From Gymnorhina tibicen (taxonomy: Eukaryota; Chordata; Aves; Passeriformes; Artamidae): 64,000 nt of DNA. Position numbers and translations under genes: made by a program. The notes beneath the pieces are model-generated. The model made no database searches and was not told the origin of the DNA. It worked only from the letters and a program-made list of their open reading frames with translations. Location of the stretch: assembly GCA_013399875.1 (NCBI GenBank), contig VXAZ01003471.1, positions 1,115,455 through 1,179,454 of the forward strand, given 5' to 3'. Positions 28,601-40,600 of the stretch are shown here, piece after piece (position 1 is the first letter of the stretch; the number at the start of each line of letters is the position of its first letter).

Positions 28601-31600
28601 TAAATGCAAACTCTGCTTTTTGTAGGCAACTCTCATGCTTATTACAGAGTCAGAGCCTCAGGAAGTTATTAAATCTTCAAAAACATGCTCTCCCAAAGTC
28701 AGATACATTTGCAATGAAACAACCACCACGCCTAATTTCATGTTAGTAATTTCCTTAATAAAGTAACATTTTACTTTCCCACACTCAGTTCTGTTGGACA
28801 GTGAGGAGAACAAGAAAACTACATTTTATGTTCTGTAACAGTGCTGAGGTATAAAAAAATAGCAAATTATTATAACACAGTTTTTAAACAATCACATAGT
28901 TGGAGTTCACAAAATCTTGGCAATCTCGAATCTTTGGGAAGTTTCAAGTTGCACTGTCCCTTTCAGTTGAACTGTTATGGCTCCATAACTTGATTTAAAC
29001 AGGCATAAGAAATGTATGAACTTTTTGTGCCTTGTTATAACATTACTTGCCTAATATGACTTACATATTTTCACTTTCTCAGGAGGCACGCTGTAGCCTA
29101 CACATTTGAACCTCCTTGTCCAGAAACAGACAGTTCTTCAACCACTGCAAAAAGTGAAGCTTTGCATAGGCTTTTTTGACCTCGCACTGTGACCCTCATA
29201 CCAGCATCCACAGGCTATAGGTCATGACCTCAAGAATTAGCATCATGGAAATAAGAGCCCTTCCAGGTTTAGTTACAGAACAGAACACTGTAGCAACAAA
29301 CCCCTCAGTCTTCTCTAAACTGAACTCTGCAGTTTTGTTTAAACTCCACTAGAAGACAATAGATAACCCACACTTCAGTTTTCATTACTCGCACACTAAA
29401 TCATCTCCTCTCCAGCTAAAGGTCTGAGCTCCCGCTGCACTATGAAAACATTCATTCAGTGTGGATCGAAAGCCAATATCATATTGCCACGAGATGATCC
29501 TATTAAAAGGTTAAAGAAACATCACTATGGAATTGAAGACTTTTGCAACGTTAAGAAAAAAGGCTGAAATAAGCAGTCCCTGCTAAAATTTTATCTCCTA
29601 AGCAGGCTACTTTGCATACACTTCCTCTGGGGAAAAAAAACCCTACATCACATGGTCTTTCGCAAGGCTGCACTCTTGGTAATAAAGCTCCATTTATACT
29701 AAATTTATAATAAATAAGCTCCATAACAAGCTCCGTTATATATTAAACCCTGAACTACATTTCCAGACTAATCTTTCCATCAGCGAGCGCTCTGTGACGC
29801 GCTGGCTGCCGGCAGCGGGCCCCGGTGGCTGTGCGCGCCCCGGGCACTCGGGCCGCTGTTCCCCGCGTGCCGCAGCAGGGGGCGCCAGCCCCCTCGGCCT
29901 CGGGCGGCCGCGGCGGTGGGAAGAGCGCGGCGGGAACGGCGCGGGAAAAGGGCACGAGACTCACCTTTCTCCGGGAACTCTTGAGCGTAACTGTAGAAAA
30001 AGAAGAAGAAACATCATAAAGCAACGCGCACTTGCAAACCCACGGCACGAGGACACGGCGCAGAACAACAACCAGTTTTCAACAAGTTCTGTAGTTGAAA
30101 CTTAGCGCTGCAAGTTTTCCTTGACAGTTCTGAAGTCTTTATCTTTGGCTTGAAGTATTTACTCAGTTTTCCTTTTGCCTTTGCAGCTGAGAGAATCCCC
30201 AGACACTTCAAGGAAGACTTGAACAAAACCAAATCCAGACTGAGCAGCCTTTTCTAGGAACATACATCTACTCAGATATCTTAAGGTATAAAAATGCACA
30301 AAAGTATCTTTAATTTTAGTAAACCTTCTAAATGTTAACATACTTCAAAAACTTTTGTGCACAAGTAAAACCATTAAGCATATTTTAAAATAAACCAGTA
30401 GTTCAATGGGAAAAGAAAAAAAAAATCAAGAATAGTGGGTATAGCTGCAGTAAATTCGCAGAAATTCAAATGAAAATGTATTAATAATTAACCAATAATA
30501 TAAAAGTTAATGCATGCCTAAATAAAAATTCCTTTTCAGATACAGAGATCTCAACTTATACCTAGAAAACCCAAAAAAATTTATCATCCCAGAGGGAAAA
30601 CATACTTTTATATACCTATATACTTTTTCTTCAGAGCTAAATCTTTGTATTTCAGAAACAAAAATAATCACAGGATGCAGTTTGATGATAGAGACAAATC
30701 ATCAGGACAGAGCTATGTAGAATAGCATTCAAGAAGCATTCATGGGCTATGAACTAACTGGCAAATAAAATGCAGCTGCCAAGATCATCTTTATGAACAA
30801 TAAGCAGTAGTAAGGGTATCAGGTCAGTCAATAAGGAGATGCTGGCAAGAAACAAGCAGAAGAGAAAGGAATGGTCTAGAGATAAGAAACTGAGAAATGC
30901 AAACAGAGATAAAAGGCCAGATCTAAGAAATCCAGTGTAGCAAGTGGCAGTAATAGATACAGCCCAACATGTGGGATGTTAAAATCAAAGATGACTACAA
31001 TGTGCATGTATTTTGTAGCCTGCATGAAAAACAAAACACTGTTAACAGTGAATAATATTACAGGAAATGAGGAAGGAATTAGAAATTAAAATAAGATGTG
31101 AAACCATGGGGTCACACAAGTGAATAGCAAAAGATTCAGTGTCAATATGCTCATAACTGCAGGTTCCCTCCCTTTGATATTTCATCAGCCAAAAAAGCAT
31201 CATTCAGTCAAGAAAAAAGTCAGCAGCGCTGTATCTGCAAGTCATCTGTACAGTCACAGTTAACTCAATAACCCAGAATAGAAAGCACAGGAAAGAAAAA
31301 AAAGAAAAAATCCTACTTTCTTAAAAGAGAGGATGGGGGAGAGCTAGTTCCCTAAGCATTTACAGCCCGAATGAAAGGAACCTTCATTTACAAGATTTTG
31401 GGACACATCTCGTGTCTCCCTCCAGTTAGCGCCATGCAAAGAATGACGCCCTCGCCAGATGATTGTGCTGTCCTTGAAATTGTAAACAAGTGCCACAGGG
31501 GCAGAAGCATGCCAGGAATGGAATGCTTAGGAGATACCACACAGGAGTGATCACTAGAAAAACACTTTGAAAACAACAATGTGAAAAGAACAGCAAGTAC

Positions 31601-34600
31601 TAGGCTATATCCTAGTTGATAAGAGTTCTAAGTAAAGAGATTTTTCAAAGAAAATTTTGTAGTGCAAATGAAACTATAGCTAAATCTCTTTAGCTGAATT
31701 GCTAACTGAAATTAACACACCATAGAACTCTCTCAAATCATCCTTGATATTAAAACAAAAACACCCACAGCCCTCTGCTTTGTCTGTCATAGCACTTTGC
31801 TTAAACAAACTTATGATCTGTAAATAGTTTCAGTTATGTTTCAGTTTTCTATTACAGAGCTAAACAACAGAATAGGTAAAAAAGCAAAGTCAGCATTGAA
31901 TTATGCTGTCTTACACCAGCTGAGTATGGTAATAGGAAGCTCATTCATATCCTCAATACATTATAATTCTCATATTTTAATGAATCTTACCAAATGAAAG
32001 GTGAAGGCAAGCTCTACCCAACTAGCTTGCAATCAGGGTTCAGAATATTAAGCAATTCAAATGGGACAAATCATTCTGATCCAATTTCTTACTAAATTGT
32101 AGCAGTTTTGAGAAGCAAAGCCTTGAACCCATACAGATTTTTGTTAAAAATCAGGACCTAGGCAGATTTTTTAATTGTTAATATGTTTAATGTTTATTAA
32201 AAGATTACCAATAATGTAAGAGTTTTTTGCAAGTGACTTTGTAACATTAAAGCCATGAAGTTCACTTACCTTTCCTTAACATCCTTTATCTTCTTAAGAA
32301 GAACTTCCCTTCTTTCTTTTGCTTTCTTGGATAGATTTTCTCCTTTTAGTGTTTGGAAAACAAATGTTTCAACATCTAAATAAAGAAGAAAAATAAATAC
32401 ACCTCAAAAAACTATAAAATATTGCTGTAATGAGTTTATCCTGATACTATTGTGAAAAAAACAAGAAAATTATTTTCAGCCCTACTCACAGCACAGTTAA
32501 CAGACATTTTAGATTCTAAATGGGATACATTTGTTCTCTATCTACTTATGCTTAGCACAGCAAATCCTATGGTGACATTTGATTCTTGCACACTTAATTA
32601 TGCTACGCAAGTCCTAATAAATTGCAGTCCTATAACAATTACTTTCCATCACCTAAAGTAAAAGACAAAGCTAAAACATGGAAATAGCCTTTATGCATAT
32701 ATTACTGCCATGTTATTTCAGAAGTTCAAGTTCCAAAGATGGTTGTGTAATTTATTATTTCAGCAGTAACACTTACCCAGAAACTAATATAGCTCACTTA
32801 CTGGTTACAGTATTCTCAAGTGTTCTCACACTGGCTCTGAAATCACTGATTGACTATAGATTCATATCTAAAGCAATCCTGAAAACAATTAGGTAGGCAC
32901 AATAACCATATCAAAGGAGTCAAGCTCAACAGTGCAGTTGAAATTAAGCACACCTGCACTTGAAGAACCACAAACTAAGGCTCTAGCCCTCTAAGTTTTA
33001 ATCCTTATACATATAATACTTTTATACAGTCATGTAGAAACAAAGCATTCCATAAACAGTACCACAGTTCTTTTAATATAGCAAATATCCATTCCATAGG
33101 ATAGAAAGAATGCAGTGTCTGAGCATTTGTGGGAGTGTAACTCCCCCAGTAGTATGTTTTCTTGATTAACAAACCAATGGCAAAAAACAACTCTAAAAGT
33201 TTCTTATAGTTACCAATCAACATGCAATTACCCCAAAAGCAGAAAAGTAGAAATACAACCAAAAAATCCTGCTTGTTAGCATAAATGTCTCACCTGTACA
33301 GGTAACAATTGCTCATTGAAAACGAGAAAGCATTTGCAGGTAACAAAACACCTTCTCACAGTGCCTGCCCATCCCCATGCACACACACAGACACACACAC
33401 GTATATATACGTTGGCTCACTCTGTACAGATGCAATTGCATATGGTTAGTACTATTTTAATCCTGTAACTTTTCCAATCAGATGAGACATTCCATTTTAA
33501 TACAGAAACATAAATAACAGCCAATTAGGTACTCAACTGTCTGCATGCAAAAGTTTACATGAATATTTACTGCAGATTTCCTAAATTAAAAACTTAATTG
33601 CCTACTTTTTTCTTTATAAAACAGAAACATATCACACTTTGTATTACAGGCTGCAAGAAAACAAGTCGAAAGTTACTCTTTGAGAACACTAGCATAGCTA
33701 TTACAAAGATGCTGTTCTTTACAAATAATTTACCAGATTGTTTTTAGATTATTATTGTCCTCATAGAGTGTGGCAAAAACATTCTTTTTTCACAGTATTT
33801 TAGATTTCTGAAGAATGATATTGATCCCCCTCCCCATAAGACAGAGAATCTTCCCCATTACATTTTCCAAAGCAATCCTGAATGGGGGAGACCTTCACTC
33901 AGTTCTATGGCATTCCTTCTTTAAAAGGACAGAAGGAAAGGCACTTAACATGTATTAATGAATCCTCCAGACATACCCCCAACAGCCTCTATGCTGTACA
34001 CCAAGCATGCCTACAAAGATTTTGTCCAAACCCTTAGAAAAAGTACACATCTTCGTAAATTCCAATGTTTGGAATTGCCAATCAAGCTGGCAGATGAGAA
34101 CCCACAGAATCCAATGATATTGACCAACTACAAAACTAAGGTCAAAAGAACTGATACTTTTACTATTCAGAGCAAAAATCAAAACCATCAACAGTTTTTC
34201 TCTCAATAAAACCTAACAGGATTTTCCAGTACAAAACAAGCTTTCACTTGGAGAGGGACAGCCTGATTAAATATTTATTTCTCCATACTTTTATATATTT
34301 CTTTTAAAAATTAGATAGCAGCTTCAAAGTTCTACCTAGGCACCAATATGCAAAAATTTAGAGGAATTAGTCATGTTTATAAATCAGGAGCAACACTTGC
34401 ACAGTAACCTCTGGACACTAATTAATCACAAAACTTGGCTTCAGAAGTCTTCATTTAAACTCAATGGGCTTCTTTACTTCTTGGAAAAGCGCAGCCCAGG
34501 TGAGAATTCTGCCACCTCAGATTTTGACTATCAAAGTTTTATTCAAAAACAAACGCTGAAATAACACAATTAAGGAGTATGTGGGGACTAGAAACCAAGC

Positions 34601-37600
34601 TGATTATTATACATAATTACCACTTCTGGCTTAAAATACACTGTAGATACAAAACTTTGAGGACTAACTATATTGCTGACAAATTTTGTTCTTTTCCAGA
34701 AAATCTTGGACTTCAAAAGCAGAAACAATAGAGAATTTTCAACCATGGAAGGACAGGGCAGAAGCAGATGCTCCATTTACTCTCAGTATAAGTAGAGCTG
34801 AATGAGAGAGGCAGAAAGAGAGCAGACATATACAAGTTTGTAATTTCCAAACAGCAGCAGTTACAGAAGACATCCCTAGGATGGCTTCCCTCTCACATGA
34901 GTATGTGAAACAAGTTCTCTGAGCTTTGGTGTATCCACAATCAGGGTGCACTGTTTTCATCATGGAACACTATTACTTCCGTATGTCCAGAGATACCACA
35001 CGGCTTGATTCATCACAGCCCCAAAATATAAAGACAGACCTGACATACACATGATGCTAAAGAAGCAGTTTACTTGAAAATTACGTTTTACTGTATCATA
35101 GATTTTCCTTATCTACTCACAATTACACAGTATGTTATATATCTTGTTCTAATCTACTGTTGTAAGTAAATCCATCCAGGATGTACCAGATGCACAAGAT
35201 GAGTAACAGCCTAAGCTTCTCTGGACAAGAAGCCAGCAAGTCATCTAAGTTATGATTGTCTCGTCACTACCTGTACTTCTACACCGTGGAGGAATATGGA
35301 CTGCCTTAACATAAGGAAATGTTCCTGTAATTTCTCTGACCTTCCACGAAGTGATTTACCTAGGAATCAGAACAGAACTTGGGACTTCAGTACAACAGAT
35401 CCAAGTTTCATACAGTAAACTTCAAAGAGAAGCAGCAAAATTTACACATTTCTCACCACTATTCTAGTCACTTACTTGCTCTCCGCTCTCCAGGATGATC
35501 CACAACTTGGTCTCTCCTGTGTTAGTTTAAAGCTACTCAGAAAACTAAACTAGTCACAAGCACTTGAGTGTAGACCTGTTTCATGCTTCAGCGGCAGCCA
35601 ATCCATCGAGGAATTGAAAAAGGAATAAAAGATCAACTCCAAAAAGAAAACCTCTTTGAACAGTTTTCTGGTCTAAAAGCGTTTTAACTACTCAGTTACT
35701 CCACAGCCAAAAAAAAAAAAAAGGAAAAAACCAAGTTACATATTTGCATAAATTGTTCCTAACAAACTGAGCAGCTATTTAGTATCACACATTGCAGACA
35801 CTTAGCTGTTCCCACTGAAAACATGAAAACAGAAAAAAAATTAAAAATTTTTTATAAACCCACTAAACCAAATAAACAAAAACAAAACAAAGAAAAATAC
35901 ACCGTGGAAACTTATTTAACACCTCTTTTCTTAAGCTTGTGTGTTAGACTGCTTAATAGCTTAAATACCCGTACTTGTTGCTCTGTTTCTTAAAGCTCAT
36001 GATGTTGTTTGTACCACACCCCAGAGAAACTGTTTGCCTGCAGGAATGAACAAAAGCTACCAAACTGAAAGATCCGATTGAAACAATTCACTCACAAATT
36101 GCTCTGCCAATACAGATTACAAACTGACAAAAGGGAAGTCACACCACAGTCTAGCTTTGTCCACTTCAACCACCTCATACAGTTCAAAACTTAAGTGCCA
36201 GTTCACAGAACAGTCAAAAGCTGGAAGCCATTTTAATTTCATTTTCATCTACAGTCCTTTCACAGGGAGAAAAGTTAAGATTTATTTTGCATTTCATTGT
36301 TAAAACAGTTTACGGTTCTCTTTACTTCAATGATTATAAACAGACAACACTGCAAGATTTTCATTCTGTTAAAGTCTTTGGAGCTATTTTCTTTAATGAA
36401 GGCTGAAACCACACAGATGGAATTCTTCAAGAACATTGTAAATTTCTAGCCCAAAGGAAGTACTGTGTTAAAGAGTGCTAAGCATAACAAATCATAGCAC
36501 ATTTGTTGTTTACAGGGTTTAATATTGTAAATGTAAGTCACACTTAATAAACAAACATACTTAGGACAGAACTACCTCTATTTTGTGCCAGGGTGGGCCA
36601 AGCAGATTCCCACAGAGCCACTCAAAGACTATGTATGTGCTGGGTCATTCTTTCTCCCCTCCTCCAGCAGATAACCAAAATGTTATCCAATCACATTATC
36701 AAGAAGTTAATCGCTCCATCATGGACACATCAACTGATGAGCGGACAAGAGAATCATCAGGCAGCGGCAATGAGGTAGGAGTGTTTCCACACACGTGGCA
36801 GGGCAGGCGCGCAGCTCCGCCTCCGCGGCCCAAGGCGAACGCAGGCCCGCGGCGAGGCTGGCCTCGCACCCACCGTGCGACGAGGGACGCTCGCATGGGA
36901 TGACCCGGGAGCTGTACTGCCGCTCGCACGAGAAGGCAGCGGCAGGTCAGCAGAACAATTCCTCCAGCCACCAGCCTCTTCCCCATCTCTCTCCTCCACC
37001 TCAAGGACTGAGAGAGCCAGCAGACGGCTGCCAGCCAGAAAATTTGGGACGGCAAGCCAGAGAATTTTGGGAGATAGCTGCAAGCTAGGCACATTTATTA
37101 CACACACACTGTCCAAAGGTGACCAATATTAAACAGACTGCCATGTACCTTTCAGCTTTACACGGGCTGGCATTAGAAAGCAATTAATTAATTTGATTTC
37201 AAAGTTTTCATGTGATTCATTAATAGGGAACAAGTCTGAAGACAAACTATCAAGCAATATTTGTCACTGCCTGTTCTCTTAAATAAAGAAATATTTGAGG
37301 ATTTTGCTTTTTCTCTCCCCCTGCCTTCGCAACTATATTTTAAAGTCTCTCTCCAGAGTTTGCTAAATTGCCTTTTAAATATATATATACTTAATCAGAA
37401 ACAGAATACATGATGTAAAATAAAAGTGACTGAACTTCAAGATGTCTAAAAATACTACATTTATCCAGCCTAACAAGAAGGAGAGCATTTCTTTTAATGC
37501 AAAGTCCTGGAAAGGACTGCCTTTAAAAACTGCTGTACCTTAAATCCCCAGAAGCAAGGTTAAGTTGCTGTGTTGACACATACAAAGTAAGTATCATGAA

Positions 37601-40600
37601 AAATGTTGACACTCAACAGTTTTATCAGTGATTTGAAAAGTAGAAATATACACAAACTGCTAAGACTCCTCAAATGAAGTAAACAGATAAGGCCTCTCTT
37701 TTAAAAGATTAAAAAAGAAATTATAATCAAGGACTATATATATAGCTACATATCTATCTCTAATCTCATTGGCTGAGTAGTTGCATATCCTCGCTCTACA
37801 TTAAAGAGGTGAGAAAAGATGAAGCTGTAACATATTAAGCATATAATGAAAAAAACCCACACCAGTACAAATCATGATCAAGTTACAAAGTGATTCCAAA
37901 TGAACGATAATAAAAAATGTTAAGGATTAACCTAAAGATTTACACTGTATGCCACATTGTGCTGTGTCTATTGTGGTTTGTTGACATATGATTATGAAAG
38001 AAACGTAAACCCAGTCAGATGAGAAAGATAGACTCCATGTTAATTGAAAAAGACAAACTAAGTGAATAATGAGTATATAAAAAATAGCCTATGCCATTTT
38101 TATCACCCATATATGACACTTATTTCCAAATTTATGGCAGAGACAATTGAACTATGTTTCAAATCACTGGAGGTTATTTCTTACCAGGAATCCCTCTGTG
38201 CATTTTTTTCACCTCACTGTTTCTAATCTTAGTCCATTACTATTGAAATACATACATACTACCAAAGCTGTAAATACATGTCTGCTTAAAAGACGTCTGC
38301 AATAATGCCCTGGTTTATCTTGTACAGACGGATTCTTTAGCAAGAACTGGCATTTGTTAAAGCCTTGGAAATATGGAAATGATACTTTAAAAAAAGAGTA
38401 AAGTTTTAAACAACAGTATGCTTTTAAATTTGAACCAACCAATAAAGAAGAGCTACACTGTACCTAGAAGGCTTTTTCTATGACAGGCATGTAAGGAGCA
38501 AGTCCAGGAACAGCTGACATGGAAGATGAAGATGGACAGTTCATTTTTTGTGGATCAGGGGTAAATATAACCAGCATAGTCCAAAAATAAAAGGTAAGCA
38601 GCTCATGCACTGGATCCAGTGCCTTGTAGTTTTCTTGCCCTGCCCTCTTCTGCAAGCTATATCCAAGATGTAACTAAACAAGTAGGTAAACAGCATTATT
38701 TGAAGAAAAAAATAAGAGGAATCACACAGAGAAAGGTAATTTGGACAATATAACTATGCATTTAAACAAACTGAATAATATCTGGGTAGAAATTATCTTT
38801 AGGGCAAGAACATTGGTTTCTATTCAGTTTTGGGGTTTTGTTTAATAGAACAAGAAAAATGGTATTAGGATGGTATATAAGGTTCCGTATAAACTAGAGA
38901 AAATTTTATCCTATTTTCACAGCAAAAGTATTTGTAACTTTTAAAATATGAATACAGAAGATTCAAACCGGAAATACTGCCAAGTGTGAAAGGAAAACTG
39001 AACAAAAGACAAAGCAATAGCACCCATACTATAGTCACAGCTGTCATGAACAAGAGAAAACATATAAATGATACACATATCTAATGACCATGACACCAGC
39101 AAAAACTGTGAAACAATAAGGAAGTCTTATCTCTAACTAAATCTTATTACTGAAAAAAATGCAAGAATTTTTTTCCAATCAAGATGACTGAAGCAACTAG
39201 TCTGGTTTACATTACAGAAGAAATAATATGACCTTGGGGGAAGAAGCAGCCTCCAAACTCCTTCTCAGCTATGAAGAAGCCAGAACTTAGTAAGGAAAAA
39301 TAGAAGTGAGCAGGCCTCCAATAAGCTATGTAACCAAAAATAACTTGATGGGACAAAAAAAAAGTAACATTCCACTTTGCCAAACACCCACAAAAATATC
39401 ACATAAACACAACAGAGGATGCTTTTTCAAAAGAATAAAAGGCAGAGCAGGGTTGGGCTTCCTTCACTAAATTCCACAGTCTCAAGCATCATTTGGAAGT
39501 GTAGGGACATGGGCAGGGAATGAAGAAGTTACATATACTACATATACTACCATACACCTCCGAGGTGCAAAGAAGGAGATAAGGGAGCAACAAACTTACT
39601 TTCTCCTCCTATGAGTTCAACTCATGACCAGAGGACCCTGTTTTCATCTCCAGTGTTTCCCTCCCACCACTTGAACAAGTCAGAGAAGACAGGATGGGAT
39701 TGTGCAATCCCAATAATCCTCTGCAATAAGCCTATTGCCACACTGACCTTTCCCCTTCAACTTTACAGAAACAGCTTCCTCCTGTTTCCAGCTAATGCAG
39801 TTAGCCCTGAGCTCAAGCTGTGCTTCTGCCTGGAACATTTCAGCGCCACTGATATGCAACTATAATGACCCTGCCAGCATGTGTGACAGAATTTGTTTTT
39901 GTGTTAAAGATATAATATTGTTTAGGTTCAAAGTAAAGCACTCACAAGTCAGAAAGTTTCCTGTGCAACTTTAATTCATCCCTTGGTGTGTTTATTCCCA
40001 TTATCACCATGTTTAACTACAGGAGCACTTAGTATGTTTTCCAGTAGGACCTCTACTTGTTCAGCATAGTGGATGGACATACTCCAACCATCAATCAAGG
40101 GTAAGCAGGGATAAGGAAATCCATATGATTGTTCCTCCACTTGTTGCAGGAGTTGGAAATCATATGGAAAAAGGCCAAGAGAAGGAGGAAGAGCAGAAGA
40201 GCACAGTATTTATGAGATTTTGCACCTGTGAGGGCCTCTCTGCTATGTAACATCAGGCTAAAATACGGTGCTTGTCACTAGCCATTAGCTGCACGTTCTC
40301 AACTGAACCTGATATGAAGAAGTGCCTGGCACTTGTAACAGCCACTGAATATAGACATCCAACCCGTATTATTTTCTGGAGAAACCAGCATAGCATGGAG
40401 GCAGGTGAATTTGAATTCTAATTCTGTTCCACCATTGATTATTTTTTGAGACCCCAATCACATCTTGTTTATTACACTAATTTTACCAATGGGAAAATAA
40501 TATTCCTTCATCTCAAAGAGGTGCTGGATCAATAACTGTGAACCATTAAAATAATACATTAAGAAGCACCCTCCAAGAAGAGCATGCAGAAATTAATAAC

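Larger units (their letters stand above)
19642..29964 (-). other. SKAP2: SKAP2 intron 3
   Basis: About 10.3 kb of AT-rich intron. It carries a 10-bp tandem repeat at 21891-21920, a solo LTR at 21994-22587, and a CpG-rich islet with a CTCF-like motif at its 5' end (29780-29964, next to exon 3). The rest shows nothing I can identify. Confidence 0.85.
29780..29990. promoter_or_regulatory. CpG-rich islet beside SKAP2 exon 3
   Basis: About 200 bases with dense CpG dinucleotides (many CGCG, CGGCCG, GCGCGCC strings) in AT-rich intron, abutting and overlapping exon 3. It contains a CTCF-type motif at 29872-29888. It may be an insulator, an internal promoter for a shorter SKAP2 transcript or for an antisense RNA, or simply an unmethylated enhancer; the sequence does not decide. 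A derivation from the GC-rich 5' part of a CR1 element was considered but no CR1 coding string is seen. Confidence 0.65.

Noticed and set aside
29755..30105. Open frames around the exon 3 CpG islet
   Set aside because: Only the 26-base exon has supporting phase, splice sites and homology; the longer frames are GC-driven.
36583..37132. Overlapping open frames of 60-131 codons on both strands
   Set aside because: Low stop-codon frequency in the intron 1 CpG islet explains them; no domain or splice structure is evident.
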